Assembly: GCA_964654825.1 (NCBI GenBank)
Contig: CAZZKG010000052.1
Span: 1 to 27,539, forward strand
Length of the DNA stretch: 27,539 bases
Direction of reading: 5' to 3'
Origin: CAZZKG01 sp964654825
GTDB taxonomy: Bacteria; Gemmatimonadota; CAZMKB01
Under the pieces are notes generated by a model, which was given only the letters and a program-made list of their open reading frames with translations, had not been told where the DNA came from and ran no database searches. How positions within the stretch are numbered: position 1 is the stretch's first letter; each line of letters opens with the position of its first letter. The position numbers and the translations under genes are program-made. Positions 8,138-15,781 of this stretch are shown here, piece after piece.

Positions 8138-9247
8138 ATGAAACCCGAAATGGTCATCATTGAGAAGCATCTCTCCGAAAGCGAATCCGTGGGACGCATT
8201 CTCTCACGTCTCGAGGGGGTCCCGGTAACATCGACCACACGTTTCTGGCTCTCAGATGTCACGTCGCTCGAGAACGACTACCAGGCACATGTGAAGAATG
8301 TTGTGAAGATCTCGGGGCGCACCGGCGGACTGGCACGGAGATGCCCGGGAGAGAGGGGGATGCTCTGCTGCTCCTATTTCGTTCTGGACGTGGTTCTGGG
8401 CTGTCCCGCCGATTGTCACTACTGTATCCTTCAGGATGTTCTCAGAAACCTGCCTGTTACCATCAATGCGGACATACAGGGGATCCTGGACGAGCTGGCC
8501 GGTTTCCTCGCCACGCGGGAGAATTTTTTCACCAGGATCGGTACGGGTGAGCTGTCCGACAGTCTCATGCTCGATGGAATAACGCACTTCGCAGAAAGAG
8601 CCGTCCCCTTTTTCGCGGGGCAGCCCCATGCGGTCCTGGAGCTCAAGACGAAAGGATCGAGTGTCGATGTCCTGGAGCAGCTCGAAGGACGCGGCAGAAC
8701 GATCGTGTCCATGAGCCTGGCACCACAGGTCCTGATCGATCGGTACGAGAATGGCACTGCTTTATTGGGTGAAAGGATCGAAGCGGCCTCACGCTGTGTC
8801 TCGTGGGGATACCCGGTGGGATTTCACTTCGATCCCATTATCCTCGAAAACGGCTGGGAAGAAGCTTATGCGGGGGTTGTCGACAGGCTCAGAGGAGAAG
8901 TCGATCCCTCCCGTGTCGCATGGGTCAGTATGGGTGCTTTCAGATTTACCGGGAACCTGGCGAGGATTATCAGGGAGCGGTTCCCGACGAGTGGTCTGCT
9001 GGCAGGTGAATTCGAGCGGTGCCGGGATGGAAAGTTCCGTTATCCCGAAGCTTTCAGGTCGAGTGCGTATCGTGTGATTTATGAGGCGCTGAGATCCTGG
9101 TCGGATGAATTTCCTGTGTATCTCTGCATGGAGAGCCCCTCGGTGTGGGAAACGGTGACAGGATCGACGCCCCCGACCGCCCGTTCGCTCTCGGCTCTAC
9201 TCGATGACAGGGCCCGCCACCTCGCCCTGTCGAACAGAGCAAAATAG
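8138..9247 (+). CDS. Spore photoproduct lyase-like radical SAM protein lacking the H-donor cysteine
   Basis: This 369-residue protein belongs to the SplB/COG1533-like radical SAM family. The iron-sulfur motif is C89-PAD-C93-HY-C96 followed by ILQ, as in spore photoproduct lyase (CxxxCxxCYLQ), with extra cysteines just before it at 77/78. In B. subtilis lyase a cysteine in ACTSD (Cys141) gives the hydrogen atom that finishes repair; here the matching stretch is GTGELSDSL, with glutamate and no cysteine. DNA-lesion repair is therefore doubtful. Nothing else suggests spore formation. It starts 12 bases after the CoA-transferase gene and is probably in the same transcript, although its ribosome site is weak. 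The substrate is unknown. Radical SAM assignment is firm, function open. Confidence 0.85.
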   Translation: MKPEMVIIEKHLSESESVGRILSRLEGVPVTSTTRFWLSDVTSLENDYQAHVKNVVKISGRTGGLARRCPGERGMLCCSYFVLDVVLGCPADCHYCILQDVLRNLPVTINADIQGILDELAGFLATRENFFTRIGTGELSDSLMLDGITHFAERAVPFFAGQPHAVLELKTKGSSVDVLEQLEGRGRTIVSMSLAPQVLIDRYENGTALLGERIEAASRCVSWGYPVGFHFDPIILENGWEEAYAGVVDRLRGEVDPSRVAWVSMGAFRFTGNLARIIRERFPTSGLLAGEFERCRDGKFRYPEAFRSSAYRVIYEALRSWSDEFPVYLCMESPSVWETVTGSTPPTARSLSALLDDRARHLALSNRAK

Positions 9248-9258
9248 AACACCGTATT

Positions 9259-10161
9259 TTATTTTGCGAGGACCATTTTTCTGATCTCGACCTCGCCTCC
9301 CGAGCGCAGTCGGGCCAGGTAGATGCCGGATCCAACCTGTTTCCCGTTCTCGTCCTTCCCATCCCACGTCACCTGGTAGATCCCCGGTTCTTTCCTGCCC
9401 TCCATGAGTGTCTTCACTTCTCTCCCCCTCAGATCGAAAATTACGATAGAGACCTTACGAACTTCTCCCGCGGGGATCTCATACCTGAGGGTAGTGCTGG
9501 GGTTGAAGGGATTCGGAAAATTTTCACTCAAAAGCAGCTTCTTCGGAAGATCCCGTGTCATCTCCGGTCCTTCGCCTATATCCGTTCCGTGCGAGTCGAT
9601 GAACTCGCCGGTGACAGCATCGACATGGATGTAGAGATTGTTGCCCTGTGTAGTGGTGTCGGAATAGGCGATCAACCAAACAGGACGAGAAATGTCGGCA
9701 AGGTACAACCCCCGACCGGCACTTCCAATGATAAGGTTCGAACCGGTCGTCTCTCTCCACGAACTCCCGCCGTTCGCTTCCGCCACCGCGACTGCTTCGT
9801 CACTGTCTATCCAGTTACTCGGAAGCGGTTCGAATATCGAGATCGAGTCAATGATCTCCTCCGACAGGACAGGAAGGCCGAGACTGATGATAACCATCAG
9901 TATCGAGTCGTCCGAAGCCGATTCGAAAAAATATGTCCACAGGAACGTTTCACCCCCGAGGTGCATCTCCTCGCCGGTCCCGGCAAGATAGAGAAGTTCA
10001 GCGTCTGAGTGCCAGGTCTCCGCTACCTGGCCAGCGGTGTTGTAGTAGTCATGTGCCGTTCCCTCGAACTGCCCGAACGCACTCACCGGGGAGAACATGA
10101 GGAAGAACGTGGGAATAAGGGACACTACCGCATCAGCTGATAATTTCAATAGTCTGGACAT
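9259..10161 (-). CDS. Exported protein with PepSY-like region and C-terminal sorting (FlgD-like/Por) tail
   Basis: This protein of about 300 residues begins with a signal peptide (SLIPTFFLMFSPVSAFGQ, cleavage near residue 32). Its middle holds PVWLIAYSD...NNLYIHVDAVTGEFIDSHGT (about 190-215), which resembles a PepSY domain. The last 85 residues are the sorting-type tail: ENFPNPFNPSTTLRYEIP, VSIVIFDLRGREVKTL, YQVTWDGKDENGKQVGSGIY and RKMVLAK. Such tails target proteins to type IX-like secretion or surface attachment in Bacteroidetes and are common in related candidate phyla; the transport route here is inferred. ATG 10161 is preferred (AAGGA 9 bases upstream), with GTG 10167 possible. It converges with the radical SAM gene, 11 bases away. 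A strong sigma-54-like promoter lies upstream. The specific role is unknown. Confidence 0.85.
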   Translation of the reverse strand: MSRLLKLSADAVVSLIPTFFLMFSPVSAFGQFEGTAHDYYNTAGQVAETWHSDAELLYLAGTGEEMHLGGETFLWTYFFESASDDSILMVIISLGLPVLSEEIIDSISIFEPLPSNWIDSDEAVAVAEANGGSSWRETTGSNLIIGSAGRGLYLADISRPVWLIAYSDTTTQGNNLYIHVDAVTGEFIDSHGTDIGEGPEMTRDLPKKLLLSENFPNPFNPSTTLRYEIPAGEVRKVSIVIFDLRGREVKTLMEGRKEPGIYQVTWDGKDENGKQVGSGIYLARLRSGGEVEIRKMVLAK

Positions 10162-10283
10162 TTTCACCTATCCTTTCTGAACGGCCCTCTCTCGGTCAGG
10201 GATGATTATCGAAATGCCGGTCGGGTATCCATCCATTCTGTTATCCGTTTCGAAATTACACCTCCCCTCCAGGTAATACTGTA

Positions 10284-10299
10284 TGCAAATCCTCTGCCA
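10284..10299 (-). promoter_or_regulatory. Candidate sigma-54 promoter for the exported protein at 9259-10161
   Basis: On the minus strand the sequence is TGGCAGAGGATTTGCA: TGGCA[C] with one mismatch, five bases, then a perfect TTGCA, and exactly 10 bases between GG and GC. Transcription would begin near 10273, giving a leader of about 110 bases. The palindrome at 10411-10427 lies about 110 bases upstream, a typical distance for an activator site. Confidence 0.65.
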
Positions 10300-10311
10300 C
10301 GATTCCAGCCG

Positions 10312-10374
10312 GATAAATAGGGACAGTCACCATTTAAATATTGAAAATTTAAATGGTGACTGTCCCTATTTATC
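10312..10374. repeat. Perfect 28-bp inverted repeat (MITE or REP/RAYT-type hairpin)
   Basis: Arms 10312-10339 and 10347-10374 are perfect reverse complements with a 7-base loop (ATTGAAA). The core GGGACAGTCACC / GGTGACTGTCCC flanked by AT-rich ends resembles the mobile palindromes linked to REP-associated tyrosine transposases in many bacteria (from memory, not searched). No transposase is present in the window. The right edge is followed by TATTTATC, which partly repeats the outer end of the arm. It sits between two divergent sigma-54-like promoters and could also act as a transcription barrier. Confidence 0.8.
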
Positions 10375-10410
10375 TATTTATCGGGAAGAATGAGAGACGG
10401 GGTGAGTTGT

Positions 10411-10427
10411 TGTAAAGTATATTTACA
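10411..10427. promoter_or_regulatory. TGTAAA-N5-TTTACA palindrome, candidate activator binding site
   Basis: The sequence is TGTAAAGTATATTTACA. The same half-sites with the same 5-base spacing recur at 11339-11355. It lies roughly 105-110 bases upstream of the -24 elements of both the minus promoter at 10284 and the plus promoter at 10532, which is normal geometry for an NtrC-type enhancer. An extra half-site TTTACAT is at 10441-10447, in line with the one at 10422. Binding by the NtrC-type protein at 13825 is inferred. Confidence 0.5.
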
Positions 10428-10531
10428 TACGAAAAGAATCTTTACATCGGATTGGATCCGAACGAACTCCACTCGGTTTCATAACTCATTGGTATGATAT
10501 GGGATACGGGAATTAAAAAATCATCGCACTG

Positions 10532-10547
10532 TGGCCCCGTTCTTGCC
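10532..10547 (+). promoter_or_regulatory. Candidate sigma-54 promoter for the ECF sigma factor gene
   Basis: TGGCCCCGTTCTTGCC has the invariant GG and GC at 10-base spacing, -24 TGGC-C and -12 TTGC. Transcription would begin near 10558, leaving about 18 bases that contain the AAGGAG ribosome site of the ATG at 10576. An alternative is a sigma-70 promoter with an extended -10 TGGTATGAT at 10490-10498, which has no good -35. Confidence 0.5.
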
Positions 10548-10575
10548 TTTTTTAGATGCTGAAAGGAGACAGAAC

Positions 10576-11247
10576 ATGGCTACCGCGTGTACACAGAAGA
10601 GAGAGAGCAAGGTGACAGAGTTCTTCAGCCTGAGTGATCGGGAGCTGGTTCACCGGGCCGGTGAGAGGGACGAACTCGCGTTCACCGAGATTACGATGCG
10701 GTACCGGAAGCGTCTTCTTTGTACTATATATCGATTAACCGGGGATTGGAACGTATCTGAAGACCTGGTGCAGGAGGTCCTTATAAGGGCCTTCAAGAAT
10801 CTGAAATCTTTCAATCCCCGGTTTGCCTTCTCAACATGGGTATACACCATCGCCCGGCATACCGCGTACGATTACCTGAAGAAGTCGAAGATGAAAACGA
10901 TTTCCATCGACATCGACCCGAATGACGAAAATGAGGGCCGAAGCTACTTCGAGTTGAGTGATGAATCGAGGAGTCCGGAGAAGATCGTTGAGGACAGGGA
11001 GATGGGCCAGGTGGTCGAAGAAGCCCTGATGGACCTCCCGAGTCCTTACCGCGAAGCCATGTATCAGCGGCACCTCGAGTGGAGATCGTATACCGAAATC
11101 TCTGAGAATCTTGGAATACCGATTGGCACGGTGAAATCTTACCTCTTCAGAGGGAGAAAAGAACTGAAGAGGAAACTCTCTTCCCTCGTAAGCCCCCTGA
11201 GTTCCTACCACACTACTGAACCCGAACGTGTGGCTCTTGCATCCTGA
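10576..11247 (+). CDS. ECF-family RNA polymerase sigma factor
   Basis: This 223-residue protein is a sigma-70-family extracytoplasmic-function sigma factor, which directs RNA polymerase to a special promoter set. Region 2 runs from about residue 30 to 110 (AFTEITMRYRKRLL, EDLVQEVLIRAFKNL, FSTWVYTIARHTAYDYLKK). Region 4 spans about 150-205 with the helix-turn-helix YTEISENLGIPIGTVKSYLFRGRKELKRKL. An acidic linker (about 115-145) and a 20-residue C-terminal tail are present. ATG 10576 is chosen because AAGGAG lies 7 bases before it; the GTG at 10531 falls inside a promoter-like element. No anti-sigma gene follows. The next gene, 136 bases on, is a sensor kinase, which hints at control by transcription rather than by an anti-sigma factor (inference). 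Confidence 0.93.
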   Translation: MATACTQKRESKVTEFFSLSDRELVHRAGERDELAFTEITMRYRKRLLCTIYRLTGDWNVSEDLVQEVLIRAFKNLKSFNPRFAFSTWVYTIARHTAYDYLKKSKMKTISIDIDPNDENEGRSYFELSDESRSPEKIVEDREMGQVVEEALMDLPSPYREAMYQRHLEWRSYTEISENLGIPIGTVKSYLFRGRKELKRKLSSLVSPLSSYHTTEPERVALAS

Positions 11248-11275
11248 CAGGGCGGATGTACCCCCATCGCCCTGT
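11247..11275 (+). other. Hairpin directly after the ECF sigma gene, without a T-tract
   Basis: Arms ACAGGGCG (11247-11254) and CGCCCTGT (11268-11275) pair perfectly, and ATG/CAT (11256-11258 / 11265-11267) extends the stem past a bulged G. The stem starts on the last base of the stop codon. The lack of a T-run after it argues against a classic terminator; it may protect the 3' end or weaken read-through into the kinase gene. Confidence 0.45.
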
Positions 11276-11304
11276 TCAGGATGCTCCATCGACACTTCCC
11301 CTCC

Positions 11305-11333
11305 TTGACGAAAAATGGTGAAACAGTTACTCT
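11305..11333 (+). promoter_or_regulatory. Possible sigma-70-type promoter of the PDZ kinase/NtrC operon
   Basis: TTGACG (11305-11310), 17 bases, then TACTCT (11328-11333): a 5/6 -35 and a weak 3/6 -10. The predicted start near 11340 falls on the palindrome at 11339-11355, so a protein bound there would block it. No GG-N10-GC element was found in this gap. Confidence 0.35.
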
Positions 11334-11338
11334 ATTAA

Positions 11339-11355
11339 TGTAAAATTTATTTACA
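11339..11355. promoter_or_regulatory. Second TGTAAA-N5-TTTACA palindrome, candidate autoregulatory operator
   Basis: The sequence is TGTAAAATTTATTTACA, with the same half-sites and spacing as 10411-10427. It lies 28 bases before the kinase ATG and on the predicted start of the weak promoter at 11305-11333. That position suits autorepression by the NtrC-type regulator, as known for ntrBC (by analogy only). Confidence 0.5.
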
Positions 11356-11383
11356 AATCAAGAGAGGAGTTCTCCTGATTTTT

Positions 11384-13822
11384 ATGAAACGCCGGCTGAT
11401 TCTACTCCTGAGTTTTGTGATCCTCTGCTTCTCCCTGATCCGCGTCTACCGACAGTGGACGGAACCTGCGATCGGAGTGATTCTCGAAGAGAGTTACCCG
11501 GGTAAGTTCATCGTGATCAAGGTGGAAGGAAGCCCGAAGGATGCAGGGCTTCAGGTGGATGATGCCATCGTCGTTGTCAATGGTGAACCGATCTACAAAT
11601 TGCCGACGCTCGAACGATCTCTTTACAGCAATAAGCCGGGTGATGAAGTTCTATTGACCATCTACAGGAAGGGTTACTACGATGACATCCTGTTTGTCGT
11701 CAAAAGCAAGCTGAGCAGGGATCTGCTGGTCAAAATTCTCAAAATGATTGTGGGTCTCATCTATCTCGGTGTGGGTCTGTTTATCATACTCAGGAAACCT
11801 GATGATGGGAGAGCCACTATATTCTACCTTCTCAGTCTCTGCCTTCTGCTTTACCTGTCGCCAGAGTCAGCTCTAACAGGGAAGGAGGGCCTCGCTCTAC
11901 TCGACCGGGCGGTGTCACTCCTGTTTCTCTGGATTCCGCCTCTTTTTCTCCATTTTTTCCTTATTTTCCCCCGTCCGAAAAGACTTGTGAACCGTTTTCA
12001 GTGGATCCTTCCGGTTCTGTATGTCCCCTCACTGATCTTCTTCGGGGTGTTCCTGTTCATTCCCTATGAGATGCCCGGTGTGAATAATCTTCACGCGGTT
12101 CTGAGAGGTGTTTACCTCACTCTCGGCCTCATCGCTCTCATCCACAGTTACGAGCAGACGGAGACCCCGGCACTCAAAAAGCAGACCGGACTGATCGTCT
12201 GGGGCGCCATCTTTGGTGTGCTGCCGTATCTGGTCTACTCCTTCATCTATCCGTATCTCGCGGCACAGTCCAGGATGATAGGTGAACATTCTTTTTTACC
12301 TCTCATTTACGGGAGTTTTATTTTCATGGGAGCGGTCCCCCTCGCTATTGCCTATTCAATTCTGAGGCACCGTCTTTTCGACATCGACGTTATCATCCGA
12401 AAAGGTATCGTCTATACCGTGATCACGGTATTCGTGGTCGGTCTGTATCTGTTCGTGGTGGGATACCTCGGCAGCCGTGTCAAGGAGGTCATGGGGATCG
12501 ACAGTTCCTATATTACCATCGCTTTCACTCTGGCGGTTGCCCTCCTTTTCAACCCGCTCAAAGTTCGGTTGCAGAGGACGATCGATCGGGTGTTCTACCG
12601 GGAGAGGTACAATTACAGTCAGGTCCTCCTCGAGATGACCGAGAAGCTCAATCTCATGATTGATCTGGATGAACTCCTTGTTTTCTACACGGATTGCGTG
12701 GTAGACATGATGAAACTCACCGGGGCCGCCATCCTCATCCATGATGCCGAGAGGGAGAAATTTACGGTACGGTATTCGAGGGGTTATGCCGAGGAGATCA
12801 TCCCGGCTATCGCTTTTCATGAGGGTTCCGACTTCTTTCTCTGGCTCGCTTCCGGGGCCCCCCTCGATCTCTCCGGTCTCGAACGCGAGAAGAGGTACCG
12901 TGCTCTGTCTGAAGAGGAAAAGCATCAGATTAATGTACTCCGGCCGGTGCTTATCCTGCCGTTTACCGTCGGGGGAAAGTTGATAGGATGGGCCAGCCTT
13001 TCCGAAAAACGCTCGGGAGAGCTGTTCTCCCAGGAAGATATCCGGCTGCTCGCTACCGTCTCGAGACAGGCTGCGATTGCAGTTGAGAATGCGAGGACCT
13101 ACGAGGATCTGAGGAAGACTCACGAGAAACTCATGAGAACGGAGAGGCTGGCGATTGTCGGTGAGATGGCCGCGAGGATAGCCCATGAAGTGAGGAATCC
13201 TCTCGCTTCCATCAAGATGAACATTCAGATACTCCAGCGGAAGACAAAGCTCCCGCACCCGGACGATGAGGAGTATTTTGACATCACCGGAAAGGAGATC
13301 GAAAGGCTCAACACCGTGATGAGAGAAATACTCGATTATGCGAAACCTGTTACGCTCAACCTTCAGTACGGTAGCCTGAATCGTCTCGTTAGAGAGACAC
13401 TCCATCAGGTCTTTCCCGAATCCAGGCGGGACGGCATTGTGGTTGTCAATGACCTCGAGGAGGATTTACCTGAATTTTCATTCGACGCCGGCAAGATCAA
13501 ACAGGTTATCCTCAATCTGTTACTCAATGCCATTGATGCTGTCGGAAGTGAAGGGACAATAACGTTTCAAACCCGCCTCGAAGAACATGGGGATACCACG
13601 AAAGTGAGGATAGATATTACCAACACGGGGAAAGGGATGGATGAAGAGGTTGCTCGGAGAATATTCGAGCCCTTCTACACGACCAAAGCCAAGGGGGTTG
13701 GCCTTGGATTGGCGAACGCGAAACGATACGTCGAGGAGCACGGCGGCGAAGTGCTGGTGCACACAGGGTCAGAGGGGCCTACCACATTTTCCGTTTGTCT
13801 GCCGATCGTAAGAGGAGGGTAG
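11384..13822 (+). CDS. Membrane sensor histidine kinase with PDZ and GAF domains (NtrB-like transmitter)
   Basis: This 812-residue kinase is the likely partner of the NtrC-type regulator that follows. It has a first membrane helix (4-22), a PDZ-like domain outside the membrane (about 30-105: IKVEGSPKDAGLQVDDAIVVVNGEPI), about eight further hydrophobic helices (115-395) with the motif LRHRLFDIDVIIRKGIVYTV seen in ComP-like kinases, and a GAF domain (about 410-570). HisKA carries H601 (IAHEVRNPLASIKMN). The HATPase has NLLLNAIDAV, NTGKGMDEE, FEPFYTTKAKG and GLGLANAK. AGGAG is 14 bases before the ATG, further than usual; an in-frame CTG at 11375 lies 5 bases from it and could be the real start. 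A peptide or envelope-stress signal sensed by the PDZ part is plausible but unproven. Confidence 0.93.
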   Translation: MKRRLILLLSFVILCFSLIRVYRQWTEPAIGVILEESYPGKFIVIKVEGSPKDAGLQVDDAIVVVNGEPIYKLPTLERSLYSNKPGDEVLLTIYRKGYYDDILFVVKSKLSRDLLVKILKMIVGLIYLGVGLFIILRKPDDGRATIFYLLSLCLLLYLSPESALTGKEGLALLDRAVSLLFLWIPPLFLHFFLIFPRPKRLVNRFQWILPVLYVPSLIFFGVFLFIPYEMPGVNNLHAVLRGVYLTLGLIALIHSYEQTETPALKKQTGLIVWGAIFGVLPYLVYSFIYPYLAAQSRMIGEHSFLPLIYGSFIFMGAVPLAIAYSILRHRLFDIDVIIRKGIVYTVITVFVVGLYLFVVGYLGSRVKEVMGIDSSYITIAFTLAVALLFNPLKVRLQRTIDRVFYRERYNYSQVLLEMTEKLNLMIDLDELLVFYTDCVVDMMKLTGAAILIHDAEREKFTVRYSRGYAEEIIPAIAFHEGSDFFLWLASGAPLDLSGLEREKRYRALSEEEKHQINVLRPVLILPFTVGGKLIGWASLSEKRSGELFSQEDIRLLATVSRQAAIAVENARTYEDLRKTHEKLMRTERLAIVGEMAARIAHEVRNPLASIKMNIQILQRKTKLPHPDDEEYFDITGKEIERLNTVMREILDYAKPVTLNLQYGSLNRLVRETLHQVFPESRRDGIVVVNDLEEDLPEFSFDAGKIKQVILNLLLNAIDAVGSEGTITFQTRLEEHGDTTKVRIDITNTGKGMDEEVARRIFEPFYTTKAKGVGLGLANAKRYVEEHGGEVLVHTGSEGPTTFSVCLPIVRGG

Positions 13823-13824
13823 CT

Positions 13825-15180
13825 GTGGCACGGGGCAAGATTCTCGTCATAGATGATGACAGTTCCATCAGGCGGGTAATTCAGAAACATCTTACCGAGA
13901 AGGGATTTGATGTCACGACCGCCGGTGATGGTGAAGAGGGGTTGGAGATGTTCGCGTCCGAGAAACCCGAGATCGTGATTCTCGACATCCGGCTACCCGG
14001 CAGAAGCGGCCTCGATGTCCTGAAGGAGATCAGGTCGGAGAATACGGACACCGCAGTCGTCATGATCACGGCGCATGAGGATATGGAAACTACAATTGAG
14101 GCCATGCAAAAGGGTGCTTTCGACTATCTTCCCAAACCCCTCGACATCGACATCGTGGATTCACTTCTCGAGAGGATCTTCACCACACGTGAGATCGAGA
14201 AGAAATCCAGAGATATCTATGGTGGGGAGTATTCCCGTCAGGCCGAAAGCAAGCTGGTGGGGAAGAGTCCGGGAATGAAAAAGATCTGGAAGCTGATCGG
14301 TGCTGTCTCAGCGACGAAGGCAACGGTGTTGATCCAGGGTGAGAGCGGTACGGGAAAAGAGCTCATCGCGCGAGCCATCCACGAGAGCAGCTCTGAGAAA
14401 GCCGAACCGTTTCTTGCGGTGAACTGTACAGCACTTGTCGAGACCCTGCTCGAGTCAGAACTGTTCGGCCACGAGAGGGGGGCTTTTACGGGAGCTCTCT
14501 ATGAGAAAAAGGGTGTGTTCGAGGTGGCCGGCCACGGGACAATTTTTCTCGATGAAATAGGAGACATGTCACAGAATCTGCAGTCTAAGCTTCTCCGGGT
14601 CTTGCAGGAGAGGGAGTTTACCAGGGTAGGTGGCACGAGGGTATACAAAACCAACGCCAGGATCATTGCAGCCACAAACCGGAAACTGGGAGAGCTGGTT
14701 GAGGAAAGGGTGTTCAGAAGGGATCTCTATTACCGGCTCCGGGTGGTCGAGATCCACTCACCTCCGCTGCGTGAGAGGAAAGAAGACATACCACTGCTCG
14801 TCACCCATCTTCTCGAACGCATCAGAGTTGAGCTGGGACGTAATATCAATAAGGTGTCGAACGCCGTCATGAATACCCTGATGACACACAGCTGGACCGG
14901 AAACGTGAGGGAACTCGAAAATGTTCTGCGGCACAGTGTCGTTGTCGCGAGGGGAGGGGTCATCATGCACGATGATCTTCCGGAATTGACCAGAGCTTCT
15001 CCCCGGGAAATGGCAATCGATCTCAGGCCCCTGCGCGAAGTAGAGGCTGATCATATTCAGAAGATCCTCGAGCACGCGAAATGGAACAAAAGCCTGGCGA
15101 GCAGGCTCCTCGGGATCACCAGGCCGACGCTTGACAAGAAAATCAAGGAATTCAGCATAGAGAGGAACGAGGAGGCCTAG
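13825..15180 (+). CDS. NtrC-family sigma-54-dependent response regulator
   Basis: This 452-residue activator has three domains. The receiver (3-120) carries D10/D11 and phospho-acceptor D54 (VILDIRLPGRSG). The AAA+ domain (about 145-380) has Walker A GESGTGKE (172-179), the sigma-54 contact loop GAFTGA (219-224), Walker B IFLDEIGDM and the R-finger region RVVEIHSPPLRER. The C-terminal Fis-type helix-turn-helix (about 405-445) includes NKSLASRLLGITRPTLDKKI. It should hydrolyse ATP to open sigma-54 promoters when phosphorylated. GTG 13825 is chosen: AGGAGGG ends 5 bases before it, and the receiver begins at once. The gene starts 2 bases after the kinase stop codon. Sigma-54-like promoters in this window are likely targets (inference). 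Confidence 0.95.
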   Translation: MARGKILVIDDDSSIRRVIQKHLTEKGFDVTTAGDGEEGLEMFASEKPEIVILDIRLPGRSGLDVLKEIRSENTDTAVVMITAHEDMETTIEAMQKGAFDYLPKPLDIDIVDSLLERIFTTREIEKKSRDIYGGEYSRQAESKLVGKSPGMKKIWKLIGAVSATKATVLIQGESGTGKELIARAIHESSSEKAEPFLAVNCTALVETLLESELFGHERGAFTGALYEKKGVFEVAGHGTIFLDEIGDMSQNLQSKLLRVLQEREFTRVGGTRVYKTNARIIAATNRKLGELVEERVFRRDLYYRLRVVEIHSPPLRERKEDIPLLVTHLLERIRVELGRNINKVSNAVMNTLMTHSWTGNVRELENVLRHSVVVARGGVIMHDDLPELTRASPREMAIDLRPLREVEADHIQKILEHAKWNKSLASRLLGITRPTLDKKIKEFSIERNEEA

Positions 15181-15181
15181 C

Positions 15182-15781
15182 ATGCAACGTGGTGTGGTGA
15201 AAGTGAGCATCTTCACTCTTCTTACACTGTTTGTACTCTGCGCGCAGCCGGATAAAGACGGAGGCATGGATGAATTCGACATGAGGCAGATTCTCTCCGT
15301 TATCCCCCGAAGCGCTACCGGTGTGAGCGTGGCGACAGGGAGTCTTGATGGCGATGACAAGGCGGAATTCGTTGTTACCTATCGGGACAGCACGAACGGT
15401 GTTTTTCTCACGATTCTGGATCAGTCACACAGGAGGATTTTCGAAACAGGTATTGCCACCGATCAGGTCCCCAAAGGGCACCTCATCGACATGGATGGCG
15501 ATGGTATCCTCGACGTGATCATCTCAGGCCGGTCCAGGGGGGGTAAGAGTCTCCAGGTGATCAGAAATGCCAATGGAGCCTATGTGCTGGTCGGTGACTT
15601 CTGGGGACTCGAGGTCAAGTTCCTCGACGAAGATGATGATGGAAAAATGGAAGTTGAGGTGGAAAACAGAGACTTTGACCGGGATCCCGACAGGCATACG
15701 GTGCACACGTTCTACCGGTGGGATGGTGAGGGTTTTTCCCCTTTTAGATCCTACAAAGTAAGTAAACGGATTATCTTCTGA
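15182..15781 (+). CDS. Exported FG-GAP/VCBS-like protein of unknown function
   Basis: This 199-residue protein begins with a hydrophobic export segment (VSIFTLLTLFVLCAQ). The cysteine could anchor lipid, but leucine at the position before it is not a good lipobox, so a plain signal peptide is equally possible. Three acidic repeats, GSLDGDDKAEFVV (about 53-65), LIDMDGDGILDVII (about 101-114) and FLDEDDDGKMEVEV (about 149-162), look like the calcium-binding turns of FG-GAP/VCBS beta-propeller blades, but there are too few for a full propeller. GAGGAGG precedes the ATG, which begins 1 base after the regulator stop codon, so it is the third gene of the kinase/NtrC operon. It may be an envelope partner of the PDZ kinase (speculative). 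Confidence 0.75.
   Translation: MQRGVVKVSIFTLLTLFVLCAQPDKDGGMDEFDMRQILSVIPRSATGVSVATGSLDGDDKAEFVVTYRDSTNGVFLTILDQSHRRIFETGIATDQVPKGHLIDMDGDGILDVIISGRSRGGKSLQVIRNANGAYVLVGDFWGLEVKFLDEDDDGKMEVEVENRDFDRDPDRHTVHTFYRWDGEGFSPFRSYKVSKRIIF

Noticed and set aside
12356..13405. 349-codon minus-strand open frame inside the PDZ kinase
   Set aside because: It is wholly antisense to a kinase with intact GAF and HisKA motifs and shows no domain of its own.
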